Assembly: GCF_027244095.1 (NCBI RefSeq)
Contig: NC_069658.1
Location: forward strand, 415,550,687-415,614,686
Source of the DNA: Hemicordylus capensis
Lineage: Eukaryota; Chordata; Lepidosauria; Squamata; Cordylidae
DNA length: 64,000 bases
Reading direction: 5' to 3'
Shown here: piece after piece, positions 57,501-64,000 of the stretch
Layout: the number at the start of each line of letters is the position of its first letter
Numbering within the stretch: position 1 is the first letter of the stretch
Position numbers and translations under genes: made by a program
Notes under the pieces: generated by a model
Told to the model about the DNA's origin: nothing
What the model saw: the letters and a program-made list of their open reading frames with translations, nothing else
Databases searched by the model: none

Positions 57501-60500
57501 ACACCAGCAACAGCCACTGGGGGTATGCTGTGCTGGGATGAACAGGGATGGTGGTTCTCCCCCTGCTAAATAAGAGAGAACCAACTCTGTGCTTGGTTAG
57601 CAGAGGTTAACTCATCCTGACATGCCTCTTGCAGTGGCTGAGGGAATAACCATAAAGTCTCTTGTATCCTTTCAAGTTCTGCAAATGTTCATAGTCTTGC
57701 CCATTTGGGGGCTTTCTTGGCCAAACCCTTATACCATCATTTGCTCACTTCCAGACCAGTGCCTGTAGAAAATATTCCTGCCACTATACTCAATTGTAAT
57801 TGGGATAGTGCATACCTTAAGATTGAGGAATACACCAGAAACCTAGCTAGACAATACTTTGCCCTGGGCAGGCTTAAAAATGTGCCTCCCTCTGTTCTGA
57901 GTTGTGGGCACAAATGCCGGCTGTCATTCTAGAACTCTGTGTCTTGGTTCTTTCACCGTTGCCTGTTTCACCTGTTGCCTTGGTCAAGCTCTGGCTCTGA
58001 AACGTACACTTGGCCAGAGCAGCATATTGGATACTTGGACCTACGAAGTCTGGTGCAGGTGGGATTTGAACTGGTGTGTCTTAATGGTTTAGTGCACTGA
58101 ACTCCTTGGTCCCAGTTGTGGCTCAGTTATGACCTTGCTAAACATGTTTTTAGACAAGCCTCTAGCTTTCAGCATCTCACCTCTATTTGTAACATACGGG
58201 CATCCTACTGGCCTTCCTTGCAGGTGGCTAAGACTTCTAATAGCGTATGTGGCACATTTACTCTAAATACGGTATGGATAGGGTGCTAACTGGTGCGGTG
58301 AGGGCATCTCTCTATTTGAATTCATATCCTCCCTCTCTGCTTAAAGTTTTCAGAGTGCCTGAAAAGATAAAACAGTCTGTAAATTCAAAGATTTGTAGTG
58401 ATACAAATTAAAATGCAGCCATGTATAAAAACTCTTATTACTGCTGTTAAGCCCCACAACTGTCAGCAATGAAAGTGAATTAAGAGTGGGTGAATTGTGC
58501 CTAGTGGGTAGTAATGATGGCACAGGTAAATCAGCCTGGTAAAGGTAGAGTGTGCCGTTGAGTCGGTGTCGACTCCTGGCGCCCACAGAGCCCTGTGGTT
58601 TTCTTTTGGTAGAATACAGGAGGGGTTTACCATTGCCTCCCATGCAGTATGAGACAATGCCTTTCAACATCTTCCTATATCGCTGCTGCCTGAAATCGGT
58701 GTTTGGGAAACATACCAGCGGGGATTCAAACTGGCAACCTCTGGGTTGCTAGTCAGGTCATTTCCCCGTGGAGGGAATTCCACAGCCCCTCTCAAAGGAC
58801 ACTGAGGCTAACCCTTCAGCTTTGTGCCATGAATGTGCTGTAGCTGGCTCATGTCTTCTCCCGTTGTGCTTCTAGGAGGTTCTGCTGTCCTTGTCCCTAT
58901 AGGCCAGGTCAAGCAGCGGCTGGAGGACCTCGCCCATGCACCGAACCGCTTCCACGAGGCCAGCCTGAATGACGAGTGTGCCTTCTACGCTGCCCGGCTC
59001 CCTTCGGTTGCCCAGCCCTCAGTGCCACGGTGTGAGGAGCCTGTGGCGAGAATGCTGGAGGCTCACGATGCTGTGGTGAGATATTGGACACTTGGTGTTC
59101 AGGCCCTGTGGCTGGGCTTCACTTCAGTCCTCTTCCTGAGACGGAGGGCAACTCCAAGCAGAAGTACCTAACAAGCTGCCTTACTCTGAGTCAGAACCTT
59201 GGTCCATCTAGGTCTGTATGGACAACCCGGGTCTCTTCCAGCCTTACCTGGAGATGCTGCCAGGGATTGAACCAGGGACCTTCTGCATGCCGAGCAGGTG
59301 CTGCTCCCCTGAGCTACTGTCCCCTCCCCAGACTGGGATAAAGACAACCTTTCCCCCCAAGTGGTAACGTATCATCCTGTGCCACCCAGCTCCGTGATGT
59401 GCTTGGTGGTTGGTCAGTCAGTCTGATATTCTGTCAGGTAGGAAGACTGTCGGGGAGAATATCCCAGCTTGTCTGCTTGCTGTGGAGGTGTGGTGAAACT
59501 CTCCTTGCTGTCTAACAGCATCTTTTGGAAGACTGACTTCCCAAGTGGTTGTGTGCCTTGGCAGAGGAAGTTGGCATGCAACAAAATTGCCATCTATATT
59601 TGGCCAGAGCCCCAGGTTCCATTTCTGGGATCTGAATGGTCAGTAGCCTGAAGAGCATGAGCACACTAAACATGCTGGCTGAAAGGCCGTGGCTCCCTGG
59701 CAGAGCTGTGTCTGCTTTGCATGCAGAAAGTCAATCCCTGGCATCTCCAGGCAGCTGGGGTGGGCACAAACCCCAAGTCGTGGTTTTGGCTTGAACCTGA
59801 GTCTAATTCGAGCCAAACCGTGTGCTGCCAAACCCATTTAGTCGAACTGGCCAGCCGGCCCCTCCGTTGGACCAAATTGGTTTGGTGGTGAATTATGGTA
59901 AAGCGGGATCCAGTTAGGATTCCCCTTGACAAGTAAAGGGGGGGGGGTGAGAGAGGGTTAAAAGGTCTTCTTACTGCCTGCCAGTGCTGCCACTGCCACT
60001 GCCCCCGCCCCCACCCCGGCGCAGCCCATATCCCAAGCACACACGGTCCTCCCTCCTTTACCATGCTGCCTCCATGTGGGCGGCTTGGTAAAGGGACAAA
60101 CTCAACAAACGGAGGACCTCCTATGGAACTCGGTGGATATATTGAGGCAAAGGATCTGGGCCGAGTTTCCAAAAGTGGACCACAGCTCAAATGGTGGCTG
60201 TCTCTTCCCGGCTGTATTTCTAGCTGCTCAACTGACAGCAACAACCAGTGACCTTCATCCTGCATATCTTGCTAGGCAGGGAGTCATCTCTGTATCTTGA
60301 CTGGCCTCTTGTCAATTTGGACAGAGGATTGTGTTAACAAGTCTCTGGTGCTGAACCTTCAAGGGTGCTCCATAAAGAGGATCTGTGCCTATTATTTATA
60401 TTCATTTGTTAAACGTTCTACTTTCCTGCTAAAAACACCCAAAGTCATGTACAACACTGTTTCCAAGCAACTTATAACAAGAGAAGCACAGTTCTACAAT

Positions 60501-61775
60501 AAAAGCAGCAGCAGGAATCACAGATAAAATCAGTGATCTGCCAGGATTACGGTACATAAGTTCAGCAGTCGGTCGTGGGAAACTCTTTTTAACAGATCCA
60601 CTGTGGTGTAGTGGTTTGTGTGTTTTGAATTATTAGGACTGGAGAGAAAACCCAAGTCCAAATCCCTATTTGATGACAATGACTATTTATATATTGCTTT
60701 TCAGCAAAAAAAATTCCTCACACCACTGGGCTCTGTGCAGAGGCTCATTTGGAAACATTCCGGGCTTTCTTCTCTCTCCTTCTGGCAGGGAACTCTGGAG
60801 GAAAGAAAGCTGTTTACTACTACTAATAATAATAGAAGATAGTAGTTCCCTGTCCCCAAAGGGCTCATACAGTCTAAGAAGAAACACAAGGGAGACACCA
60901 GCAAGAGCCACTGAATGACCTTGGACCAGTCATTTTCTCTCAGCCCAACCTATCTCACAGGGTTTTGGGAGAACAAAATGGAGGGGAGAGAACTATGCCT
61001 TCTGCCCTGGACTCTGTGGAGGAAAATAAGATAGACATTTGATTTTTAGTAACCACAAAAAAGCCCAGTAGCCTTTGACACAGGAGTGTTAAAGCTGCCC
61101 GGAGTCCATGGGGTTTGGTGTGTCCGCTTCCTTGCCACACATACAAGGGTACATTTTGAAGAGCCTGCGTTCTGGGGTAAAGAAATAATGGGCAGCATCC
61201 TGTCTTTTACTAGAACTGGGCTTTTCAAATGTACACATCTATGTGTGGCAGAGAGCAAATGCACACTGAACCCACCTGCCCACCTTTGGTCTGGTAAGGG
61301 CATGTCCGAAGCTGCCCCCTGTGACACCAAAAAGCCACCTCGTGCCCTTCTTGAAGCCAGGACCATGCTTCAACTGAGTCCTAATGGGATCCACCAAGAA
61401 ATGCCTGTTCTTCTCTCCTTCTGCGGCAATAAGCCTGTGAGCACTGTCGCCGTGGTCTGTCCTAGACCTAAATACTGGCTGCTGACATGTTGGGCCAGTG
61501 GGAGGGTCAGGGCTTGAGGTGTGTCCTTGAGCTTGACCCAGAGATGAAAAGCCATAGGCTGGACATGGGAGGGTTGAGAGCCAGTGCCTGGCTTTCCCTT
61601 TAGAGGTGGCCCTTGAAAGGTTGGGCCTTCTGCTTCAATCTGTTCTAGGCTAGCACTGCTCCAGATGTTAACTGGTCAAATTCACACCATGTCCTTCTTT
61701 GTCCACCAGCACTTTATCCCCATCTCTGCAACTCCAGCTGCACTCACAGAAGCACAGAGGTCTTCACCATTGTGA
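39328..61775 (+). CDS. TROAP: Trophinin-associated protein (tastin), 17 coding exons, complete as modelled
   Basis: Exons: 39328-39501, 40336-40534, 41783-41940, 42580-42661, 43284-43372, 44702-44877, 46135-46178, 46645-46802, 47381-47474, 47601-47725, 48440-48532, 53411-53467, 55342-55440, 56331-56649, 56986-57075, 58876-59075 and 61710-61775. All phases agree; the product is 740 residues (human 778). Landmarks shared with human tastin: SKIPV near the N-terminus; FVPDAAALASILS then RRVP; PWEKIAVRLF; RIKCLVQLLQQEMKG; and RFHEASLNDECAFYAARLP near the C-terminus. Family knowledge: tastin is a Pro-rich, cell-cycle-regulated cytoplasmic protein needed for bipolar spindles and centrosome integrity, first found as a trophinin/bystin partner. 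Odd: the human Cys/Pro-rich 33-residue repeats have no clear match. Instead there are an exon-pair duplication (exons 3-4 and 8-9) and a recent tandem duplication (exons 14-15). The start codon assumes no upstream coding exon; its context is only fair. Confidence 0.9.
39539..39580. repeat. TC/TG-rich microsatellite
   Basis: tctctctgtctgtctgtctc followed by TC repeats, just after the TROAP exon 1 donor. Confidence 0.85.
39768..39990 (+). mobile_element. 5S/tRNA-chimeric SINE with intact tRNA-like part
   Basis: It begins in the end of the 5S-derived segment (gctgtaagatattcccctta) and runs straight into tctagctcagtggtagagca with B box gattcactcc, then the common body. This copy links the two head types. 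Confidence 0.78.
40336..40534 (+). CDS. TROAP: TROAP coding exon 2
   Basis: Residues 59-125 (ACPSSVKSEGIKTPKMTR onward). Acceptor tctgcag, donor AAAA|gtatgg. Little sequence similarity to human, but phases match on both sides. Confidence 0.75.
40838..41002. mobile_element. Long foldback MITE, TROAP intron 2
   Basis: The left arm (gtttaatgttggttactgac, gtgattgtgtgaaccca) is the imperfect complement of the right arm (tgggttcacccaatcacac, gtcagtaatccacattaaac). The ends read cctggttgacac and caaaccagg. Confidence 0.75.
41003..41782 (+). other. TROAP: TROAP intron 2, rest
   Basis: No recognised repeat. A C-rich stretch lies at 41711-41735. Confidence 0.6.
41783..41940 (+). CDS. TROAP: TROAP coding exon 3 (module copy 1)
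   Basis: Residues 125-177: VEFVPDAAALASILSNTGL and SLARRVPLRGS, matching human IEFVADPAALATILS and SLAKRVLVRGS. It is 158 bp, phase 1 to 0. Acceptor cttgtag, donor gtaagt. Confidence 0.92.
42580..42661 (+). CDS. TROAP: TROAP coding exon 4
   Basis: Residues 178-205 (GSLYMGAPTVNPVRMSCISR). It aligns with human YLAPRTPTHRLDPARASCFSR. Acceptor cctgtag, donor gtactg. Confidence 0.85.
42840..43099 (+). mobile_element. Probable LINE 3' end
   Basis: It ends ctggtcaacgaccgtaataa and agattatatataa, a terminus common to squamate LINEs; possibly the 3' end of the type at 35396. A MITE sits directly after it. Confidence 0.45.
43108..43217. mobile_element. hAT-type MITE (caggggtttttcaaac)
   Basis: 110 bp, flanks ccttaagg / ctttaagg (7 of 8). 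The halves pair around 'ggactacaactccc'. Confidence 0.85.
43284..43372 (+). CDS. TROAP: TROAP coding exon 5
   Basis: Residues 205-234 (SLALNKQQLKALSTTLENL). It aligns loosely with human LCPQRLQALISPS. Acceptor gctacag, donor gtgagt. Confidence 0.82.
43655..44105. mobile_element. GC-rich non-autonomous repeat with terminal hairpin
   Basis: It starts with a foldback: attcccaccatccctgaaaa ... ttccagtgatcgtgggaat (43660-43727). A related hairpin-headed element lies at 53580. A second inverted repeat, gaagctcttctca / tgagaagagcttc, lies at 44052-44088. Confidence 0.6.
44161..44330. mobile_element. MITE with 'gtatttacccga' ends
   Basis: The left accatatttacccgaat and right gtcgggtaaatacagtat are inverted repeats. 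The superfamily is not certain. Confidence 0.65.
44702..44877 (+). CDS. TROAP: TROAP coding exon 6
   Basis: Residues 235-293 (NKAWELQCLVSPVSHP onward to VGADGATQ). An internal gtgaag at 44756 could act as a donor, but that phase would read straight into a stop in the next exon, so 44877 is chosen. Weak similarity to human. Confidence 0.65.
44980..45124. mobile_element. hAT-type MITE copy
   Basis: Left end ggggctgctcaacttcagcc, right end gttgagcaggcctg, with the internal pair 'acaactcccataatcccagg' / 'ggggattatgggagttgtgg'. No clear target duplication. Confidence 0.75.
45463..45760 (-). mobile_element. 5S-headed chimeric SINE, near full length
   Basis: Body as in other copies (ggaacataggaagctgcc at its 3' end). 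The head, read on the minus strand, includes 'gctaagcaggatctgtcctg', then gttgcatatgaatgggagac, matching the internal promoter region of 5S rRNA. Confidence 0.8.
45765..46014 (+). mobile_element. L3/CR1-like LINE 3' end
   Basis: Reads SGLLSCHPWVLDMLPM and ALKTHLFSLAFNDDLV, then a 3'UTR ending 'gccactttaggaaggggctg'. Confidence 0.65.
46135..46178 (+). CDS. TROAP: TROAP coding exon 7
   Basis: Residues 293-308 (SNSMGRKETTGTLWK). A small 44-bp exon supported by acceptor aaacag, donor gtgagt and correct phase with both neighbours. There is no independent homology. Confidence 0.6.
46244..46293. repeat. (TG)n microsatellite ending in TGCGCGCACG
   Basis: Alternating purine-pyrimidine for about 50 bases, a Z-DNA-prone sequence in TROAP intron 7. 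Confidence 0.9.
46645..46802 (+). CDS. TROAP: TROAP coding exon 8 (module copy 2)
   Basis: Residues 308-360: EDFIPDPAAKASILSNTGL and SLAQRVPVKD. It has the same 158-bp length and phases as exon 3 and clear sequence identity to it. Human keeps only the SLGLAQRVPLRE part here. Acceptor tttcag, donor gtgagc. Confidence 0.92.
46920..47245. mobile_element. hAT-type MITE split by a SINE
   Basis: The MITE parts 'gtccccagatgttgttggac' (46923) and 'ataatgggagttgtcgtcc', 'tctggggacccacg' (47197-47235) flank a + strand SINE at 46948-47160 (aagaacagccc, gcatcctgtttcacacagtg, gcatcctgcctctgaggctg). Confidence 0.65.
47381..47474 (+). CDS. TROAP: TROAP coding exon 9
   Basis: Residues 361-392 (EMFGRVSCRSMQGLK at its end). 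Same phases as exon 4 and a similar end (MSCISRLASK versus VSCRSMQGLK), so probably its duplicate. Acceptor ctcaag, donor gtacag. Confidence 0.8.
47601..47725 (+). CDS. TROAP: TROAP coding exon 10
   Basis: Residues 392-433, with SPFGLARRVPVTCPRS matching human SPFGRAQRVPSPGP. Acceptor ttgcag, donor gtttgt (weak). Confidence 0.88.
47726..48439 (+). other. TROAP: TROAP intron 10
   Basis: No repeat or extra exon recognised. Confidence 0.6.
48440..48532 (+). CDS. TROAP: TROAP coding exon 11
   Basis: Residues 434-464 (RRTPGRCKLVPLSSCTK). It aligns with human PKTRFTPMPSTP. Acceptor gatcag, donor gtgagt. Confidence 0.82.
48838..49075 (-). mobile_element. CR1/L3-like LINE 3'UTR fragment
   Basis: ttatttatttaaaatatcta, then taccccaccccttcagta and 'cggggcggctcacaacaata': a typical complement of a LINE 3' end. 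Confidence 0.55.
49080..49335 (+). mobile_element. SINE with L2-like tail
   Basis: ctaacttggcaaagaggcac through gattgtgagcccttcaggga and ccaccctgagccatttttgg to a TAATAATAA tail, into which the R4-type LINE is inserted. Confidence 0.75.
49336..53036 (+). mobile_element. R4/Dong-clade non-LTR retrotransposon, near full length
   Basis: A single long ORF in pieces: 49341-50321 (N-terminal part), 50353-50733, 50911-51162 and 51185-52915 (576 codons open). Breaks seen: two frameshifts (near 50322-50352 and 51163-51184) and stops at about 50731, 50881 and 51160. Reverse transcriptase motifs NYRPITCLPT, GIFQGDSLCPLLF and YMDD (51467-51478). Downstream are a C-X2-C-X8-H Cys/His motif (CRLC...DHLISCC, 52352-52404) and a restriction-like endonuclease site (PD at 52607, D of DIAIPGD at 52655). 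This order, with no apurinic endonuclease, fits the R2/R4 group; TAA-rich flanks fit Dong/R4. It lies in TROAP intron 11, sense. Confidence 0.85.
53411..53467 (+). CDS. TROAP: TROAP coding exon 12
   Basis: Residues 465-483 (GSKEDGGAVPW). It aligns with human SEDPALPW. Acceptor ttttcag, donor gtaagt. The preceding intron carries the R4-type LINE. Confidence 0.88.
53580..53990. mobile_element. GC-rich non-autonomous repeat with terminal hairpin
   Basis: Starts with gctgttcccacgagtagcca paired with ggcttggctgcctgtgggaac (53586-53651). A second foldback, 'tacaatgcaccatgcac' / 'gtgcattgtggga', lies at 53807-53843. Confidence 0.6.
54076..54366 (-). mobile_element. 5S-headed chimeric SINE, near full length
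   Basis: Minus-strand head: agctaagcagggtctgccct, ggttgcatatgaatgggaga, c. This follows 5S rRNA from the A box through the C box. The body ends ggaagctgccatatactgag (complement). Confidence 0.85.
54367..55341 (+). other. TROAP: TROAP intron 12, remainder
   Basis: It has a SINE/LINE-like 3' tail at about 54580-54650 (ctgcccagagacttgcattt, then AAATAAATAAAT). Otherwise nothing is recognised. A TG run lies at about 55251-55265. Confidence 0.55.
55342..55440 (+). CDS. TROAP: TROAP coding exon 13
   Basis: Residues 484-516 (EKIAVRLFSDEVGALAEE). It aligns with human EQVAVRLFDQESCIRSLE. Acceptor ccgacag, donor gtaaga. Confidence 0.93.
55558..55686. mobile_element. hAT-type MITE copy
   Basis: Left caggggttcccagcctt, right aaggtttggaacccctg; arms pair around 'actacaattcccattgtcc'. 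The target duplication is not clear. Confidence 0.82.
55687..56330 (+). other. TROAP: TROAP intron 13, remainder
   Basis: No repeat or exon recognised. Confidence 0.55.
56331..56649 (+). CDS. TROAP: TROAP coding exon 14
   Basis: Residues 517-623: RIKCLVQLLQQEMKG (human RIGILQQLLRQEVEG), then a Pro-rich stretch ending APEPIAEFTISTQQPAF and SPSSRTSSA. Acceptor ctccag, donor gtaagg. Confidence 0.92.
56986..57075 (+). CDS. TROAP: TROAP coding exon 15 (tandem duplicate of the end of exon 14)
   Basis: Residues 623-653 (APEPTTELVSSTRKPAF then SSSSRTSST), near-repeating the end of exon 14. It is 90 bp and symmetric (phase 1-1), so inclusion or skipping keeps the frame. The following intron sequence is also duplicated. 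Acceptor gctgcag, donor gtaaga. Confidence 0.82.
57243..57612 (-). mobile_element. SINE with L2-like tail, split by a MITE
   Basis: The parts 57243-57351 and 57487-57612 are the complement of the family at 49080 (gacaccagcaacagccactg; tctccccctgctaaataaga). The MITE at 57352-57486 (cagg ... cctg, flanks gtctaaag / atctaaag) interrupts it. Confidence 0.75.
57352..57486. mobile_element. hAT-type MITE inside a SINE
   Basis: 135 bp; inverted ends caggcctgctcaactt / aagttgagcaggcctg; 8-bp flanks match at 7 of 8. Confidence 0.87.
58536..58770 (-). mobile_element. Sauria SINE
   Basis: On the minus strand: tRNA-like B box gtttgaatccccgctgg, then ggcaatggtaaacccctcct and ggagtcgacaccgactcaac, ending in TTTACC. 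This is the diagnostic Bov-B-type tail of Sauria SINEs. Confidence 0.85.
58876..59075 (+). CDS. TROAP: TROAP coding exon 16
   Basis: Residues 653-719, with VKQRLEDLAHAPNRFHEASL and NDECAFYAARLPS, the most conserved part of the protein (human FHEARLDDECAFYTSRAP). Acceptor cttctag, donor gtgaga. Confidence 0.95.
59170..59330 (-). mobile_element. tRNA-headed SINE copy
   Basis: aagctgccttactctgagtc, then gagatgctgccagggattga through gctcccctgagctac (complement of the tRNA-like head). Confidence 0.75.
59690..60110. mobile_element. SINE fragment followed by 'gtgggcacaaacc' DNA repeat
   Basis: 59692-59756 is a short tRNA-headed SINE piece (tgctttgcatgcagaaagtc). From about 59757 the sequence resembles the family at 1-297 and 20905, with a poly-G run at 59939-59948. 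Confidence 0.45.
60597..61035 (+). mobile_element. tRNA-derived SINE split by another SINE
   Basis: 60597-60671 (ctgtggtgtagtggtttgtg; ccaagtccaaatcccta) and 60913-61035 (ttggaccagtcattttctct; ctctgtggaggaaaataaga) are two halves of the family at 3135. The middle (60672-60912) is a minus-strand SINE of the 49080 family. Confidence 0.7.
61036..61709 (+). other. TROAP: TROAP last intron, remainder
   Basis: No repeat or further exon recognised. Earlier in the same intron (60380-60530) is a possible LINE 3' end. Confidence 0.55.
61710..61775 (+). CDS. TROAP: TROAP coding exon 17 and stop
   Basis: Residues 720-740 (HFIPISATPAALTEAQRSSPL), then TGA. It aligns with human LCFIPVGSAAPQGSP at the C-terminus. 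Acceptor caccag. Confidence 0.92.
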   Translation, partial: HFIPISATPAALTEAQRSSPL

Positions 61776-62150
61776 GGGTCTGGGCATGGCGTGGCTCTGG
61801 GATCTACCACAAAGAGATGGTGAAACTCTTCTGTGATGTTGCTCATTGCTGGTGTAGTGGCCCGGAAGACCCACCTGCTGCAGCTGCTACCTTTTTGGAG
61901 CTTCATCTCTGGCCCCAGCAGATCTCACTGGGACTCTGTTGACGGGGAGAACTAGGAGCTGAAATTCCTCCTTGCCTGGTGGTACTTAGTGCCTCACAGG
62001 AAGATCAGTTGGCGGTTCTGAAAGGTGAAGCCTGGCCTTGGGGAGAGGGACTGTGCCACAAGGGATTGCTACAAAAGACTGTACACTAATGCTATGTTTA
62101 CTGTAACTCTGCCACCTTTTTAAAAAATAAATTTTTAAAAGACCTTATTT
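61776..62150 (+). other. TROAP: TROAP 3'UTR
   Basis: The sequence from the stop to just past the AATAAA at 62126-62131 is the likely 3'UTR, about 370 bases. No repeat is recognised in it. Confidence 0.7.
62126..62131 (+). promoter_or_regulatory. TROAP: Poly(A) signal AATAAA of TROAP
   Basis: A canonical AATAAA about 350 bases after the TROAP stop, the first one downstream on this strand. Confidence 0.7.
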
Positions 62151-62547
62151 TATTTTATTTTAAAGGTTGCTTGCAAGCAAGAAGACAACTTGTGCCTAAT
62201 GGCTGGAAGGCTAATCAGTATCCTCCATCTACCTTTGTTTATAGTTGCTCTAGATGCAAAAAATGCCTCTAGGTATGTGAACAGAAGTTTCAAGCTACAG
62301 ATGGACCGTTAGGGCAAGATAATAGAGAGGAGTCTCAAGCCAGCCTTTGTGACTCTGAGGTGTGAGCAGCAGGGTGCTGTTGATGACAAGGGTGTGTGTG
62401 GTGAGCAGGTGCAATTATGCTTCCTGTCTTGCATTCACTGAACATGCTAGGAGGGCTGGCTGTCTGAAAAGGGCTTTAGAGTCTGGTGACCAAAATAATG
62501 GCCATCACTATTGCTGATGCAGTCAAGACTCCATGTGATTTTTCTTA

Positions 62548-62765
62548 GGGGCTCTTCACACACCCGAGCAGGGAGGAAGACAGGGTTCAACCTACCTTAC
62601 CCCAGGTGACTCTTTGCATCCCGGGCCGCACACAAGCTGTGTGCCCACATGACTAGCACTGCCAGGAGTAGCACTGGTAAACAGAGGCCAGGACTCGTTC
62701 TCCTGGCCTCCATGAAAGTGCCAAGTGACTTTCGCTGACACATGATCTTGGAGCTGGAGTTAAGG
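62548..62765 (+). mobile_element. Dispersed non-autonomous repeat, second copy
   Basis: Shares gttcaacctaccttaccc, gaggccaggactcgttctcc and tggcctcc in the same order with 20645-20905. Confidence 0.6.
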
Positions 62766-62996
62766 GTGCATTTGTGCCCTTAATCTCAGCTAAGAGCCAG
62801 GCAGTGGTGCTGGGCTTGGTGCCGCAGCACCATCAGGATCTCTGCAGATCTCGCTGGTTCTCATGGACTTGGCTGCTCCTGAGAATAGTCTCTTAGTCTG
62901 CTCTGTCTGGAGGACACAGGGTGAGATGCTGAACCAAAAACACAACCTAAAATTTGCCCCCGTGACTGAAATCCTGTCTCAACAGGAAGAGCTTCT

Positions 62997-63215
62997 TGAG
63001 GGCCAGTGTATTGTTTAACTAGGATCCAGATTCAAATCCTCACTCGGCCATGAAATTCCCTGAATGACCTTGGGCTAGCTAGTCTCTCTTGGCCAAAGCT
63101 GGTTACCCGACAGGTGTTGTGAGGACTAAGTGGGTGTGTATAGGAATCATGTATGTATGCTCCCTTGAGTTCCTTGAATAATAGGTGGGAGGTATCCATG
63201 TAAAAAACAAAACAC
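62997..63215 (+). mobile_element. tRNA-derived SINE, diverged
   Basis: ttcaaatcctcactcggcca, tgaccttgggctagctagtc and ctcccttgagttccttgaat match the family at 3135. Confidence 0.68.
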
Positions 63216-64000
63216 CTGTTTCCAGAAAGTGTTCTGACTTTAATTGGCTTTGGGCGGTGTTTGTTTTCGGAGTCTTTCATTGGTCAAGAGTGAGGAACTC
63301 TGATAAATCTGAGTTCACATGTTCTAAATACTGACACAAAGCACTCTGTGGAAGAATTGGTATATCCCTAGAGTTGCCATGCTCCCCAGAATTTTGGGTT
63401 TCAACTGGATTTTAAGCATCTCACCCAGATTGCTTAGCCCACCCAGATTTGCCCAGATTTCAGCTTTTATTTTTTTAAAAAAGCTAAGTTCTAGCCCTTG
63501 TAGAAGCAGAGTTATGGAACAAAACATGCAGTCACTATTCTGCTCAAAAATTATTTTCAAGCCAATTTACATATGCAAATTAGGCACCCGGATTTGGAAA
63601 GCCAGAATATGGCAACCCTATATATACCTTTCATGTAAACTGTCACATCCAACTACTTTTCATGCAGGTTTCTTTCCACATGAGCTAGGAAGCCACAACT
63701 GGCCATATCCTATATAACTTGTGGGTGGAAAAGCCACGTATAAATCATGTAAATTCTTACACGAAAGTTCCTTTTGGGTAGACCTTTCTCGGTCAGATGA
63801 AATGTTCCTAATGCTCCTGTGTGTGACTGTAGTCTGCAGAACTGTATTAAATGTGTGAGATGAGACCCTGTGTTGTCGTCAGGGCAGAGGGACTGGCTGT
63901 CTTCTAGAGACCATTGGTGAGGGTGATGTCTGATTCTCTTCAGCTGCAACTGTCATGCCCAGTGGGTAGTGATGGATGGTACAGCAGACCTTGTTCCATT

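Larger units (their letters stand above)
62151..64000. other. Downstream intergenic DNA
   Basis: It holds a copy of the 'ggctcttcacacacccg' repeat (62548-62765) and a diverged tRNA-derived SINE (about 62997-63215). No gene is seen; in human the next gene on this side is C1QL4, which is not reached here. Confidence 0.6.

Noticed and set aside
1-64000. Retroviral or other LTR elements, Polintons, CRISPR arrays
   Set aside because: No paired long repeats, gag/pol/env-like protein stretches or spacer-repeat arrays were recognised by eye. Old solo LTRs could be missed without a database search.

Overview
This is vertebrate nuclear DNA, almost certainly from a squamate reptile (lizard or snake; no species is claimed). 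The repeats point there: a Sauria SINE with its Bov-B-type tail, L3/CR1-like LINEs, an R4/Dong-clade LINE, several tRNA-derived SINE families and many short hAT-type MITEs. The two genes have normal vertebrate exon-intron structure with GT-AG introns, and both are on the + strand.

Layout. 1-11.1 kb holds no gene I can support. It contains repeats, including an 865-bp Helitron lying inside an L3-like LINE (5.5-7.4 kb). A CpG-rich stretch (about 11.1-11.8 kb) leads into gene 1, peripherin (PRPH), 11,819-23,975. It has nine coding exons, an intact reading frame and 463 residues, and the exon sizes are those of type III intermediate filament genes. 24-36 kb is intergenic and repeat-filled: a fossil hAT transposase, a 600-bp GC-rich non-autonomous hAT, a second L3-like LINE carrying at least two MITEs, and the 3' part of another LINE. 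A GC-rich stretch at about 36.1-36.6 kb is the likely promoter and 5'UTR of gene 2, trophinin-associated protein/tastin (TROAP). Its coding exons run 39,328-61,775 (17 exons, 740 residues as modelled), and a poly(A) signal lies at 62,126. The rest of the window holds only repeats.

The neighbouring order PRPH then TROAP on the same strand matches the human arrangement on chromosome 12q13. The products have separate jobs: peripherin is a neuronal intermediate filament protein and tastin is a mitotic spindle/centrosome protein. I see no operon-like or shared regulation.

Most notable observations: a dispersed SINE whose head is derived from 5S rRNA joined to a tRNA-like part; a structurally clean Helitron; a recent tandem duplication of a TROAP exon with its flanking intron, plus an older duplication of a TROAP exon pair; a very weak 5' splice site at PRPH intron 4, the intron whose retention is known in mammals; and an R4-type LINE sitting between TAA-rich tracts. 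I found no recognisable retroviral or other LTR element, no functional tRNA/rRNA gene and no CRISPR array.
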